Shown here: positions 1 through 8,769 of the stretch, one piece after another | Numbering within the stretch: position 1 is the first letter of the stretch | How the letters are laid out: each line of letters opens with the position of its first letter | Assembly (NCBI RefSeq): GCF_003076475.1 | Contig: NZ_CP020919.1 | Location: forward strand, 4,092,001-4,156,000 | Direction: 5' to 3' | Source: Flavobacterium kingsejongi | Lineage (GTDB): Bacteria; Bacteroidota; Bacteroidia; Flavobacteriales; Flavobacteriaceae | DNA length: 64,000 bases | Notes under the pieces: model-generated | The model's database searches: none | What the model was told of the DNA's origin: nothing | What the model saw: the letters and a program-made list of their open reading frames with translations, nothing else | Translations under genes and position numbers: made by a program

Positions 1-180
1 GTTTCCCAGAATAATATCCGGATTGATTTCTTCTTTTAATTCCCGCTGGTGTACGCCCTTAACAGAAGCCACTGTACCAACAGGCATAAAAATAGGCGTT
101 TCAATAACACCGTGATCCGTAGTAATCGCGCCCGCTCTTGCTTTGGTATGCGGGTCTTTCGTAACAAAATCGAACTTCAT
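1..180 (-). CDS. tgt: Queuine tRNA-ribosyltransferase, N-terminal part (runs off window)
   Basis: Translating the minus strand from the ATG at 180 gives 60 codons without a stop up to the window edge, starting MKFDFVTKDPHTKARAG and including TDHGVIETPIFMPVGT. This is the conserved N-terminus of bacterial tRNA-guanine transglycosylase, which exchanges guanine 34 for preQ1 in tRNAs with GUN anticodons during queuosine synthesis. The IETPIFMPVGT strand opens the TIM barrel. The catalytic Asp and the zinc site lie beyond the edge, so they cannot be checked. The family call is secure from the N-terminus alone. Confidence 0.93.
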   Translation of the reverse strand, partial: MKFDFVTKDPHTKARAGAITTDHGVIETPIFMPVGTVASVKGVHQRELKEEINPDIILGN

Positions 181-330
181 AATAGCTTTTTACAGTCGGC
201 AAAGATAAGTTAAATGTAAATTACGAATTGTGAATTCTACATTAAAATTATTATAAGTCCCTAATTTGTTCGCTATTGGCAGAAAGCCAGTATCTTTTCG
301 ACACTTTACTTTCCCCGGCAGCATCTCGCT

Positions 331-1551
331 TTATGTTGCGACTGTTTCTGCTTTCATTTTTTGCATCACAAAATAAAATCCTAAAGCAATGAACAGGCTC
401 AGTATTCCCGTCCCATACCAAAGGGTATCAAAACCATAATGAGCGGCGATTTTTGTCCCTACAAAAGGCGATATAATATGTGCTACCGAATAAGACAGCG
501 CACTGAATCCCATATAAGCACCACGATTGGAAACAACTGAACGCCTTACGGTTATAGTAGCGATAAACGGCATCGCCAGGATTTCCGAAATGCAAAGCAC
601 AAACATAGAGCCATACAACACCCACTGCCCTCCTCCTATATTCAGCATCACAAAAGACATCCCACACAGTAAAGTCCCAAAAATAATAATCTGTGCAGGT
701 GACATTTTACGATCTGCAATATGAACCAAAAGCATTTCGAGTGCAAAAACGACAATTCCACTAAAAGCCAGGATAATACCAATATCGGCTTCAGTCATCT
801 TATGCACTTCACGATAAAACAACGGCAGGGTGCTCAGCAGTTGAAAAAAACAAATTGCATACAGGGAACACAAAACATTAAAGGCTATAAATAACTTATC
901 CTTATAAGGAGACCGTGCTTTGGTATCGGTTGCTGCATCTTCCTTATGCAAAACACGTTCGTTCCCTTTACGGTTGCGGAAGTAAAAATAAAACAGGCAA
1001 CCTGCCATAAAAGCCACCATTCCATTTCCATAAAAAAGCCAACTGTAGGAGATGAGTGCCAACGCCCCACCCAAAGCCGGCCCGATCGAAAACCCAAGAT
1101 TAATTGCCATCCGGTTCAGCGAAAAGGCGCGGGTGATATTTTCAGGCTTGGCATAATAAGCAACCGATACGGAATTCGCAGGACGAAACGTATCGGTAAT
1201 AATACTTAAGATAAATACACCGAGCGCCAAAGAAAGCACAGTAGTAAACAAGGGCAGCAGTAAAAATGCCGGAACAGAAACAAACAAGCTGAGTGCCTGG
1301 GTACGAAAGTGGCCAAAGCGATCTGTCAGCCATCCGCCAAGCCAGGAACCGATAACAGCGCCCACACCATAACAACTCAATACAATCCCGGTATCTTCCA
1401 TTTCGAAATGCAACGATTGTGTCATGTAGATACCCAGAAAAGGCAGTACCATAGCCCCACTCCTATTAATAAATATGACCAAAGCAAGCATCCATGCCGG
1501 CTGGGATAATCCCCGGTAAGAATCCAAATAGAGCTGTATGAATTTTTTCAT
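331..1551 (-). CDS. MFS transporter, 12-TM drug/solute exporter type
   Basis: The 406-residue protein is almost entirely hydrophobic helices with short loops, as expected for a 12-helix major facilitator in the inner membrane. The loop GSWLGGWLTDRFGHFRTQ after helix 2 is the classic MFS motif A (GxxxDRxGxR-like). A charged central loop near residues 195-215 (RNRKGNERVLHKED) separates the two six-helix halves. Length is normal. It resembles the MdtH/YfcJ-like multidrug group, but the substrate cannot be read from sequence. It stands alone: the neighbours on both sides are unrelated and no regulator is adjacent. Confidence 0.88.
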   Translation of the reverse strand: MKKFIQLYLDSYRGLSQPAWMLALVIFINRSGAMVLPFLGIYMTQSLHFEMEDTGIVLSCYGVGAVIGSWLGGWLTDRFGHFRTQALSLFVSVPAFLLLPLFTTVLSLALGVFILSIITDTFRPANSVSVAYYAKPENITRAFSLNRMAINLGFSIGPALGGALALISYSWLFYGNGMVAFMAGCLFYFYFRNRKGNERVLHKEDAATDTKARSPYKDKLFIAFNVLCSLYAICFFQLLSTLPLFYREVHKMTEADIGIILAFSGIVVFALEMLLVHIADRKMSPAQIIIFGTLLCGMSFVMLNIGGGQWVLYGSMFVLCISEILAMPFIATITVRRSVVSNRGAYMGFSALSYSVAHIISPFVGTKIAAHYGFDTLWYGTGILSLFIALGFYFVMQKMKAETVAT

Positions 1552-1835
1552 AAATAATAATAATTAGCAATATGGTTTTATTTCTGAAGGCAAGTGCAAA
1601 AATATCACTTTTAGCACAATTCATTCAAATAATATAACATTATTTTATGTCGTATAACGAGTTGGGTCAACCAATATATAGCATTAGCGACAATCAGAAA
1701 AATACGTATTGATTCCAGATAGCGAAAACATGCACATCAATTGGAACTTATAATAATACAGATAGTAGTGTGGGGGGAACTATCATAAAAGGGGGGATTC
1801 TTATGACACTAAAAGCAAAGAAGGGGATTTTTTGC

Positions 1836-2543
1836 TTAAAAACGGTATTGTTTCACTTTTACAAACTGCAGTGAACACAGTCCATATTGTTTGCGGACAT
1901 CATCAATTAGCTGCGCTACAATATCCTGTAACTGACGGTATTTATCAAGCCTTTCAAAATAATTGTGCTTAGCGACCAGGTAGGCATCCCTTACAGCATT
2001 ATTCGCTGCGACAGCATCATTATGCAAAGCAATCAACTGTGAAATCTTTATGGCCGGATGGGAAGGCTTATACTGTGACCGTAATTGGATCAGTTTTGCC
2101 ACAAGATCTGAAAAAAGCCGGGTTTGCACCTGATAAGCATGAAAAGCATTTCGCATTAGGGTTTCATCTGTTGTCGCTCCTGGCTTTCGTCTCCTGTTGC
2201 TTCGCATTTCAACAATAATCATCTCTACTGAGACCGCTTCTCTACTATCTTTCCCAAAGAGAGCCTTCACCTGTACATTTATTTTTACCACCACTTTGTT
2301 AATTGAATTTTCTGATTTATTCAAAAATTTGGTAATGCGCAATTCTACTGCTTTGACATAAGATTCTTTTATCGGATCGATCCGGACATTCAGCTTCCTG
2401 ATTTCTTCCAATACTTCCGCAAGGGGACGGGTTATTTTTTGCGGGTTTTCCGACCCGGATTTTCCAAACGAGACGACCGTTTCCAGCAGGTTTTCTGCCT
2501 TGTCAAGCTCGGATTCGTATTCCATTTTCAGTAAAAACTCCAT
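1836..2543 (-). CDS. Hypothetical protein, helical and charged, 235 aa
   Basis: I do not recognise this protein. It has no signal peptide or membrane segment and is rich in Lys, Glu, Val and Ile in long amphipathic stretches (for example the segment with ELDKAENLLETVVSF near the start and FERLDKYRQLQDIVAQLIDD near the end), suggesting an all-helical cytosolic fold. A start slightly downstream, at the second Met (residue 7, MEYESEL), is also possible. It is flanked by about 280 bp and 580 bp of non-coding DNA, so it is monocistronic. Bacteroidota genomes contain several DUF families of this kind; I cannot assign one with confidence. Confidence 0.72.
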   Translation of the reverse strand: MEFLLKMEYESELDKAENLLETVVSFGKSGSENPQKITRPLAEVLEEIRKLNVRIDPIKESYVKAVELRITKFLNKSENSINKVVVKINVQVKALFGKDSREAVSVEMIIVEMRSNRRRKPGATTDETLMRNAFHAYQVQTRLFSDLVAKLIQLRSQYKPSHPAIKISQLIALHNDAVAANNAVRDAYLVAKHNYFERLDKYRQLQDIVAQLIDDVRKQYGLCSLQFVKVKQYRF

Positions 2544-3120
2544 AAGCGTGTAACAAATTAAGTGTTAATATTATCGCAAAATAAAGCAAAAATTGCGACA
2601 TTCGTGTTATAAAAATACATTTTAGAATATTTTTTGTTTATTAAAAACAAACTCCGGTTTTTTCCTCACATAAAACTTTTCTTTTTATCCCATCTTTTTC
2701 GGCAGCATTTCTATTTGATATTCAGCATTTCTATTCCGTAAAACCAAATGCATATCCTGCTTTAGTATGAAAACGATCCCTTGCTACACTTTGTCCTGAC
2801 ACCAAAAATAGATACCGCTTTTTAAATCCCAAAAGCATCACGACACAACCGGATACGCAATTACAATCCCTTTTATCAGTCATATTTAGAACAACACAAA
2901 TTCCATTAAGAGGAAGAATCACGGTTATAATTAGTTGTCCTGAATACTTTTACCATTTTCAGCCTGACTTAATACGCCCATTAGCTGTAGTTTAGAAAAT
3001 AACGAACGCCCACAGCGCAATCGTTTTATTGATGCAAACTTTTGCAAAATCTAAAAATCCAATCATCCAAAAATCGAAATATCTGATTATCTTTGCGCCA
3101 GTTTAAATTTAACATACGAA
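2544..3120. other. Intergenic stretch with no convincing gene
   Basis: This AT-rich 577-bp gap holds only a 63-codon reading frame on the minus strand (2731-2922) with no recognisable domain, no signal and no neighbours, which I do not accept as a gene. The right end carries the transketolase promoter. The sequence just upstream of the 1836-2543 gene is extremely A/T rich, as expected for its promoter. Confidence 0.5.
3088..3095 (+). promoter_or_regulatory. -7 element of the transketolase operon
   Basis: TATCTTTG matches the Bacteroidota sigma-A -7 consensus TAnnTTTG and lies 25 nt before the ATG at 3121. No clear TTTG element is seen 19-21 nt upstream, so only the -7 half is supported. Confidence 0.5.
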
Positions 3121-3969
3121 ATGAAACCTAACACACAACAATTAAACGACTTAACAATCCAGGTGCGAAGAGATATTCTTCGAATGGTTCACGCAGTTAA
3201 TTCCGGGCACCCGGGAGGATCACTGGGGTGTACTGAATTTCTTGTAGCCCTTTACCAAAATCTTATGGACCGTAAAGAAGGTTTTGATATGGACGGAAAA
3301 GACGAAGACCTGTTCTTCCTTTCCAACGGCCATATCTCTCCTGTTTTTTACAGCGTACTGGCAAGAAGCGGTTATTTTCCAGTTTCAGAACTGGCAACAT
3401 TCCGTCACATCAACTCCAGGCTTCAGGGACACCCAACGACTCACGAAGGGCTTCCTGGCGTTCGTATAGCTTCTGGTTCATTAGGACAGGGATTGTCTGT
3501 TGCTATTGGTGCAGCTCAGGCCAAAAAATTAAATAACGACAACCATTTAATCTATAGCCTTCATGGCGATGGTGAATTACAGGAAGGTCAAAACTGGGAA
3601 GCAATCATGTATGCTTCTGCAAAAAAAGTAGACAATATCATCGCTACAATCGACCTTAACGGAAAACAGATTGACGGTTCTACCGACGAAGTGCTTCCAA
3701 TGGGATCGATAAAAGCAAAATTCGAAGCTTTTGACTGGGATGTACTGGAAATCAAAGAAGGAAACAATATCGAAGCAATCATCGCAGGTATGACCGATGC
3801 AAAATCGAGAACTGGAAAAGGAAAACCGGTTTGTGTACTGTTGCATACCGAAATGGGTAATGGTGTAGATTTTATGATGTACAGCCATGCATGGCACGGA
3901 AAAGCGCCAAATGACGAACAATTGGAAAAAGCATTTACACAGAACGCTGCCACATTAGGTGATTACTAA
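3121..3969 (+). CDS. Transketolase, N-terminal (TPP pyrophosphate-binding) subunit
   Basis: This 282-residue protein is the first half of a transketolase split into two genes, an arrangement common in Bacteroidota, Firmicutes and archaea. It moves two-carbon units between sugar phosphates in the non-oxidative pentose phosphate pathway. Visible landmarks are GHPGGSLG from residue 29 (substrate His), SGSLGQGL, and HGDGELQEGQNWEA, the GDG-type thiamine diphosphate/Mg motif. The C-terminal subunit begins 42 nt downstream on the same strand, so the two form an operon and an alpha2beta2 enzyme is expected. Length is normal for the split form. Confidence 0.95.
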   Translation: MKPNTQQLNDLTIQVRRDILRMVHAVNSGHPGGSLGCTEFLVALYQNLMDRKEGFDMDGKDEDLFFLSNGHISPVFYSVLARSGYFPVSELATFRHINSRLQGHPTTHEGLPGVRIASGSLGQGLSVAIGAAQAKKLNNDNHLIYSLHGDGELQEGQNWEAIMYASAKKVDNIIATIDLNGKQIDGSTDEVLPMGSIKAKFEAFDWDVLEIKEGNNIEAIIAGMTDAKSRTGKGKPVCVLLHTEMGNGVDFMMYSHAWHGKAPNDEQLEKAFTQNAATLGDY

Positions 3970-4011
3970 AATTATATTTGGTGCCTGCACTAAATAGCTC
4001 AAAAACATACC

Positions 4012-4965
4012 ATGAAAAAATATACAAATACAGGAAATAAAGATACCCGTTCTGGTTTTGGAGCGGGATTGACCGAACTGGGACAAAAAAACGAAAATGT
4101 AGTAGCCCTTTGCGCCGATTTGATTGGCTCACTGAAAATGGATGATTTCAAAAAGAATCACCCGGAACGTTTTTTCCAGATTGGAATTGCAGAAGCAAAT
4201 ATGATCGGAATCGCAGCAGGACTTACTATTGGCGGAAAAATTCCTTTTACCGGGACTTTCGCTAACTTTTCTACCGGAAGGGTTTACGACCAGATCCGTC
4301 AATCGGTTGCCTATTCTGACAAAAACGTAAAAATCTGTGCTTCACATGCCGGACTTACATTAGGAGAAGATGGTGCCACACACCAAATTTTAGAAGATAT
4401 CGGATTGATGAAAATGCTTCCGGGAATGACGGTAATCAACACTTGTGATTACAATCAGACCAAAGCCGCTACCATGGCTATTGCAGACCACCACGGCCCT
4501 GTATACCTTCGTTTCGGACGTCCAAGCGTTCCTAATTTTACACCAGAAAATGGTACATTTGAAATCGGTAAAGCGGTAGTATTAAATGAAGGAACTGATG
4601 TTACGATCGTAGCCACCGGACATTTGGTTTGGGAAGCTCTGGTTGCAGCAGAAGCTTTAGAAGCACAGGGAATTTCAGCAGAAGTAATCAACATACACAC
4701 CATAAAGCCACTGGACGAAGCAGCGATCCTGAAATCAGTTGCCAAAACCGGATGCCTTGTTACTGCAGAAGAGCACAACATACTGGGTGGATTAGGCGAA
4801 AGCGTTGCACGAGTATTATCCCTGAACCAACCTGCTCCACAGGAATTTGTAGCCGTAAATGACAGCTTCGGAGAATCAGGAACACCAGATCAACTGATGG
4901 AGAAATACAAATTGAACAACAAAGCGATTTTTGAAGCCGCTGAAAAAGTGATCAAAAGAAAGTAA
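4012..4965 (+). CDS. Transketolase, C-terminal (pyrimidine-binding) subunit
   Basis: The 317-residue partner of the upstream subunit carries the pyrimidine-binding domain and the C-terminal transketolase domain. The segment [16 protein letters not shown] holds the Glu (residue 61) that activates the thiamine aminopyrimidine ring. [15 protein letters not shown] is the conserved substrate loop, and the end ([16 protein letters not shown]) fits the C-terminal domain. A strong terminator follows within 25 nt of the stop, so the operon ends here. Confidence 0.95.
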   Translation: MKKYTNTGNKDTRSGFGAGLTELGQKNENVVALCADLIGSLKMDDFKKNHPERFFQIGIAEANMIGIAAGLTIGGKIPFTGTFANFSTGRVYDQIRQSVAYSDKNVKICASHAGLTLGEDGATHQILEDIGLMKMLPGMTVINTCDYNQTKAATMAIADHHGPVYLRFGRPSVPNFTPENGTFEIGKAVVLNEGTDVTIVATGHLVWEALVAAEALEAQGISAEVINIHTIKPLDEAAILKSVAKTGCLVTAEEHNILGGLGESVARVLSLNQPAPQEFVAVNDSFGESGTPDQLMEKYKLNNKAIFEAAEKVIKRK

Positions 4966-4984
4966 TTTCCACGATACATAAACT

Positions 4985-5016
4985 AAAAAAGCCATTCCTG
5001 AGGAATGGCTTTTTTT
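4985..5016 (+). terminator. Rho-independent terminator after transketolase operon
   Basis: AGCCATTCCT and AGGAATGGCT form a perfect 10-bp stem, preceded by A-rich and followed by seven T residues. The flanking A and T runs also make it usable for the converging FKBP gene on the minus strand. Confidence 0.9.
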
Positions 5017-5042
5017 ATGGAAATCTATTTTTTTATTTGCGC

Positions 5043-5945
5043 TTAATGGCAGGAAGGATCCAGGTGTTTTTTCAGTCCTGTAGTGGTTCCATTACAGTCT
5101 AATATAGCGTCATAAGATGCTGGCAACTCTCCATTGATCTTGATCTCTACTACGGTTAGTACACCGTCATTGTCATCATCGATATCCAGGTAGTTTGGCG
5201 TTCCATCACCATCGGAATCATAATCCTCGATAGGATCTTCACCCGGAGCCGGAGAAGGGTTTACCTCATCTTTGGTCAATACCCCATCTTTATCATCATC
5301 TACATATTTTACACTGTAGAATTTAAAGCTGAATACCAAAGGAGAATAGGATGGAATATTAGACACTACAGAATTGTAGTAGCCTAAACCGGAAGGCAGA
5401 AACATTACTCCTGCACCGAAATTTTCAAAAGCTGGAGGATTAGGATTATTTTCTGATTCATCGATAAGATTGCCCGCTTTAAATAATGGGAATATTTCGG
5501 TCCATCCCCTGATTACAGATTGCAATGACAAAAAGCCTTGTGGGAATGGGCTGTAATCAAATTGGGTCCCGTTTAAAAGGGTTCCTTTATAAGAAGCCAA
5601 AACCTGGTCGAATTTTGTCGGGCTATCTCCGGTACCTTCCCTGAATTTCAGGTAGTATACTTTATAAGTGATATCATGCAGGGCAACACTTTTGAAGGTC
5701 AGATTTGGCATATCCCAAATCGTTGGCTGACCCGTGGTAGCAGGAGTATCTGTAAATGTAGTATTAAAATCTGCATCAACGGTAACATAGTGTGTCTGCA
5801 GGTACGTTTCCAGTGCGGCAATATCAGTAGCATACTGGACAGCATAATCTCTTGGCGGTTCAACGGCTCCGTCATCATCCTTTTTACAGGAAAAAGTTGT
5901 GGCGGATACTATTAGTACAACCAAAAACAATTTAATTTTGTTCAT
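5043..5945 (-). CDS. FKBP-type peptidyl-prolyl isomerase lipoprotein with Ca-binding repeat tail
   Basis: Starting at the ATG at 5945 gives a lipoprotein signal (MNKIKLFLVVLIVSATTFSC) with an acylated Cys at residue 20; an upstream Met ten codons earlier is less likely because it would bury the signal. The middle (about residues 105-230) reads as an FKBP domain: ASYKGTLLNGTQFDYS, then VIRGWTEIFPLFKAG and FLPSGLGYY. The tail contains acidic DxDxDG-type motifs (DDDKDGVLTKDE, DYDSDGDGTPNYLDIDDDNDG) of the thrombospondin type-3 kind that bind calcium. It probably helps outer-membrane or secreted proteins fold. It is converging with the transketolase operon. Confidence 0.88.
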   Translation of the reverse strand: MNKIKLFLVVLIVSATTFSCKKDDDGAVEPPRDYAVQYATDIAALETYLQTHYVTVDADFNTTFTDTPATTGQPTIWDMPNLTFKSVALHDITYKVYYLKFREGTGDSPTKFDQVLASYKGTLLNGTQFDYSPFPQGFLSLQSVIRGWTEIFPLFKAGNLIDESENNPNPPAFENFGAGVMFLPSGLGYYNSVVSNIPSYSPLVFSFKFYSVKYVDDDKDGVLTKDEVNPSPAPGEDPIEDYDSDGDGTPNYLDIDDDNDGVLTVVEIKINGELPASYDAILDCNGTTTGLKKHLDPSCH

Positions 5946-6024
5946 TATTATAAAATTTTGGAGTGCAAGATACAATTTTGATTTATTTTTGTATTAGTTA
6001 TTAACGTTCATTTTTTAAAATAGT

Positions 6025-6414
6025 ATGAGGATCGATAAATATTTGTGGTGCGTCAGGTATTACAAAACCAGGAATATAGCCACTGAAGCCTGCAAGAAAG
6101 GACACATGACCGTTAACGGCCAAACAGCGAAGCCCTCCCGGGAGGTATTTCCTACGGATAAAATCACGCTGCGCAAAGATCAGATTACCTATACCCTCAC
6201 TGTACTGGATATCCCCGCCAATCGTGTAGGCCCGAAACTGGTCGATATGTACCGGAAAGACGAAACCCCGGCCGACGCTTTTGCACATCTGGAATTGTTA
6301 CGCCTCTCCAAGGAACATTACCGTGCACAAGGCACCGGAAGGCCAACCAAAAAAGACCGTCGTGACCTGGATGAATACGGCAACAGTAGTGACGATGACG
6401 ACGATTTGGACTAA
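6025..6414 (+). CDS. S4-domain RNA-binding protein, Hsp15 (HslR) family
   Basis: The 129-residue protein begins with the S4 fold (MRIDKYLWCVRYYKTRNIATEACKKGHMTVNGQ), typical of heat-shock protein 15, which binds stalled 50S subunits carrying peptidyl-tRNA. A basic linker (TGRPTKKDRRDL) precedes an acidic tail ending in DDDDDLD, a feature common in flavobacterial members. It lies just upstream of the phosphoribosyltransferase gene on the same strand (62-nt gap, with its own -7 element between). Confidence 0.88.
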   Translation: MRIDKYLWCVRYYKTRNIATEACKKGHMTVNGQTAKPSREVFPTDKITLRKDQITYTLTVLDIPANRVGPKLVDMYRKDETPADAFAHLELLRLSKEHYRAQGTGRPTKKDRRDLDEYGNSSDDDDDLD

Positions 6415-6453
6415 GCCCGCAACAGGCCACTATCCATTCGTAAAATAAATTCC

Positions 6454-6461
6454 TATCTTTG
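6454..6461 (+). promoter_or_regulatory. -7 element before the phosphoribosyltransferase gene
   Basis: TATCTTTG fits TAnnTTTG and sits 15 nt before the ATG at 6477. This placement argues that translation starts at 6477 and not at the in-frame TTG at 6459, which would lie inside the promoter. Confidence 0.5.
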
Positions 6462-6476
6462 ACAAAACAAAAAACA

Positions 6477-6974
6477 ATGACTAAAAACATCATATTAACC
6501 CATCAGGAAATAGAGCATAAAATCAAGCGAATTGCATACCAGATCTATGAGACATTTATTGATGAAGAAGAGATTGTAATTGCAGGAATCAAAAACAGCG
6601 GTTATACGTTTGCCACCAAAATAGCAGCAGCCCTGGAAAAAATTTCTGATTTAAAAATCATCCTTTGTGCTGTGGAAATCGACAAAAATAATCCGGCATC
6701 ACCAATTATCACGTCGCTGACCAAAGAGCAATACGAAAACAAAGGGCTAATTTTGGTAGATGATGTATTGAACTCCGGAACTACCTTGGTCTATGGCGTA
6801 CGTCATTTCTTGGATGTGCCACTGAAAAAATTTAAAACAGCGGTTTTAGTAGACCGTAACCATAAAAAATATCCTGTAAAAGCAGATTTTAAGGGCATTT
6901 CCCTTTCTACTTCCCTACAGGAACATGTACAGGTCGTTTTTGAAGGTAATGAAGATTACGCTTACCTGAGTTAG
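6477..6974 (+). CDS. Phosphoribosyltransferase (PRTase type I fold)
   Basis: The 165-residue protein has the PRPP-binding signature GLILVDDVLNSGTTLVYG (hydrophobic stretch, two acidic residues, then small residues), as in PyrR and hypoxanthine phosphoribosyltransferases. Length and the opening ILTHQEIEHKIKRIAYQIYE resemble the PyrR/Hpt-like group found in flavobacteria. The base substrate cannot be fixed from sequence. Its TAG stop overlaps the TAA of the convergent DUF2071 gene. Confidence 0.88.
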   Translation: MTKNIILTHQEIEHKIKRIAYQIYETFIDEEEIVIAGIKNSGYTFATKIAAALEKISDLKIILCAVEIDKNNPASPIITSLTKEQYENKGLILVDDVLNSGTTLVYGVRHFLDVPLKKFKTAVLVDRNHKKYPVKADFKGISLSTSLQEHVQVVFEGNEDYAYLS

Positions 6975-7696
6975 GACAACACTTCCCTATCCCAGGCGAT
7001 CACCTGTACCCCTTCTGAATAATGCATTAAATCCGGAACCTTTCCTTCCAGATTTAATGCATTTATTATATACTTACTATCGAACTTATCCATCCGGACA
7101 TTTCGCAATTCCCATTCTTTATGATGGATCTGGTAGCGGTATAATTTACCATTCCGTTCCAGGTAGAGCGAATATCGCTCGGTCAGGAAACGGTCAAGAC
7201 CGGTTTTAACGACAATAACCTCCTGAATTTCATATTCGGCACTGAACCGGAAATCCTGCAGTTTGTTTTGGGAAGTATATCCTTTCGGAGTACGCACCAT
7301 TGTTGATTTTTTATACGGAAGCCCGGAAAGCATACGCGATAAAAAGGCGGACAACGACTTTTCAGCTTCTATACTAATAAAGAAAACTCCGGGTTTGCCC
7401 TCATAGGTAACATAAGTCCTGAGGTTAATTTCATGAAAATCGGAAACAAAGGCTAATGAGGGCAGGTATTTCGGGCGTATTTTCTGCATTGTAAACGGTA
7501 CCAGGGAAATATAGGCCTTACCTTCATACAAATCGACCTCAAGATTGGACGGCACCAAAGACTGCAGCAATTCCAATGGAACCTCCCAATGAAAGAAAAG
7601 GGCATTGTTCCATTCCTGATAATAACTCCAGCCGGTAGTGGGCAGTTCCCAGGGTCGGTGTGTGGTCTGTTGCAACAATTCAGCAATGGTTCCCAT
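6971..7696 (-). CDS. YqjF family protein (DUF2071)
   Basis: The 241-residue cytosolic protein matches the DUF2071/YqjF family: WSYYQEWNNALFFHWEVPLELLQSLVP near the N-terminus, then the family-typical SLVPFTMQKIRPKYLPSL and NLRTYVTYEGKPGVFFISIEA. The biochemical role is not established. It ends convergently with the phosphoribosyltransferase, the two stop codons overlapping by three bases. It lies just after shikimate kinase on the same strand (11-nt gap), so both are probably co-transcribed. Confidence 0.88.
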   Translation of the reverse strand: MGTIAELLQQTTHRPWELPTTGWSYYQEWNNALFFHWEVPLELLQSLVPSNLEVDLYEGKAYISLVPFTMQKIRPKYLPSLAFVSDFHEINLRTYVTYEGKPGVFFISIEAEKSLSAFLSRMLSGLPYKKSTMVRTPKGYTSQNKLQDFRFSAEYEIQEVIVVKTGLDRFLTERYSLYLERNGKLYRYQIHHKEWELRNVRMDKFDSKYIINALNLEGKVPDLMHYSEGVQVIAWDREVLS

Positions 7697-7707
7697 AGTG
7701 ATTCAAT

Positions 7708-8223
7708 TTAAGTCAGTTCTTTTATGGCGGCGACAATAGCGTCCAGTTCCTTATCATCCGTCACTACGGTATGCTTCGCATGATGATAATAGTAGCTTCT
7801 GTCAAAAAGATGTTTCGCAATAAACTCTTTCATTTCGCTCTCGTTCATTTCAGCGATCAGAGGTCGATTTGTTTTGTGTTCCACCAACCTGTTATACAAA
7901 CTATCAATTGAAGCCTTTAAATAGACGGAAATGACATTTTCCTCATTCAGTAATAAATGATTTCCGGCATAACAGGGTGTCCCTCCACCTAAGCTGAGAA
8001 TCATGGCCTCCTCTTTTTGGATCATCTCTTTTAGTATTTGGCTCTCTAATTTACGAAAATAGATTTCTCCTTTCTCAGAAAAGAGCTCGGGAATTGTTTT
8101 TTGCTCTCTTTCTTCAATAATTCTGTCCAAATCGAAGTACGGAAAATCTGTCGATTCTGATAATAAATGGGCAATTGTCGATTTTCCAGACCCCATATAA
8201 CCAATTAGTATAATTTTTCTCAT
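7708..8223 (-). CDS. aroK: Shikimate kinase
   Basis: The 171-residue kinase phosphorylates shikimate at O3 in the chorismate pathway. It opens with the Walker A loop GYMGSGKST (residues 8-16), continues with the shikimate-binding DLDRIIEERE and the FSEKGEIYFRKLESQIL segment, then the Walker B-like SLGGGTPCY, and has the lid segment around NRPLI. Size is normal. The promoter lies between it and the divergent tRNA genes; TAAATTTG on the minus strand at 8274-8281 fits a -7 element. Confidence 0.94.
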   Translation of the reverse strand: MRKIILIGYMGSGKSTIAHLLSESTDFPYFDLDRIIEEREQKTIPELFSEKGEIYFRKLESQILKEMIQKEEAMILSLGGGTPCYAGNHLLLNEENVISVYLKASIDSLYNRLVEHKTNRPLIAEMNESEMKEFIAKHLFDRSYYYHHAKHTVVTDDKELDAIVAAIKELT

Positions 8224-8293
8224 CGAATAAAAGCCTATGAATTAAGGCGTTAAAATTTTTATTTAAAAAAAGACAAATTTATGACAAAAATAC

Positions 8294-8325
8294 TTTGAAA
8301 TATGAAGAATAAGGCCTTATATTTG
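8294..8325 (+). promoter_or_regulatory. Promoter of the tRNA-Lys cluster
   Basis: TTTG at 8294-8297 and TATATTTG at 8318-8325 are separated by 20 nt, a full match to the Bacteroidota housekeeping promoter. The first tRNA begins 27 nt downstream. Confidence 0.7.
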
Positions 8326-8352
8326 CACCCGCATTCAAGGAATTAAATATAT

Positions 8353-8425
8353 GACTCGATAGCTCAGCTGGTAGAGCATATCACTTTTAATGATAGGGTC
8401 CTGGGTTCGAATCCCAGTCGGGTCA
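8353..8425 (+). tRNA. tRNA-Lys (anticodon TTT), copy 1
   Basis: GACTCGA pairs with TCGGGTC as acceptor stem, followed by discriminator A. The D-loop GCTCAGCTGGTAGAGC, the anticodon loop CTTTTAA (anticodon TTT) and the T-arm GGGTTCGAATCCC are all present in 73 nt. CCA is not encoded. Confidence 0.97.
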
Positions 8426-8457
8426 CAAAGACCAAATATTAATTCCTTAATGCAACC

Positions 8458-8530
8458 GACTCGATAGCTCAGCTGGTAGAGCATATCACTTTTAATGATA
8501 GGGTCCTGGGTTCGAATCCCAGTCGGGTCA
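8458..8530 (+). tRNA. tRNA-Lys (anticodon TTT), copy 2
   Basis: This copy is identical to the tRNA at 8353-8425 over all 73 nt and follows it after a 32-nt spacer that contains no promoter, so both are cut from one transcript. Recent tandem duplication or gene conversion is likely. Confidence 0.97.
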
Positions 8531-8531
8531 C

Positions 8532-8563
8532 AAAAAAGTTAAGCTTCCAGCTTAACTTTTTTT
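8532..8563 (+). terminator. Terminator after the tRNA-Lys pair
   Basis: AAGTTAAGC and GCTTAACTT form a perfect stem with a five-base loop, followed by a T run. It separates the Lys pair from the tRNA-Leu. Confidence 0.8.
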
Positions 8564-8569
8564 ATTTTA

Positions 8570-8653
8570 GGCTACGTGGAGAAATTGGTAGACTTGCCAT
8601 CTTGAGGGGGTGGTGTTCGTAAGGACGTGTGGGTTCGAATCCCATCGTAGTCA
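8570..8653 (+). tRNA. tRNA-Leu (anticodon GAG)
   Basis: This 84-nt tRNA has the long variable arm of a class II tRNA. Acceptor GGCTACG pairs with CGTAGTC (one G-T pair), the anticodon loop is CTTGAGG (GAG) and the T-arm is GTGGGTTCGAATCCCAT. CCA is not encoded. Its 3' side borders the accessory segment, as is usual for tRNA integration hotspots. Confidence 0.95.
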
Positions 8654-8657
8654 CATT

Positions 8658-8704
8658 AAAAAACCGTAAACACTTATCAAATAAGTATTTACGGTTTTAT
8701 TTTT
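8658..8704 (+). terminator. Terminator after tRNA-Leu
   Basis: AAAACCGTAAA and TTTACGGTTTT form an 11-bp outer stem and ACTTAT/ATAAGT an inner stem, followed by T-rich DNA. Confidence 0.7.
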
Positions 8705-8769
8705 CCATATTTTTCCGGCATCTTTCCGGCAACTAACAATTAAAACGGATCAAACGCAAAGCTTGGGGA

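Noticed and set aside
2731..2922. 63-codon minus-strand frame in the 2.5-3.1 kb gap
   Set aside because: Composition is odd (many Cys, Val and Gly in no pattern), no domain or signal is visible, and no promoter or terminator frames it.
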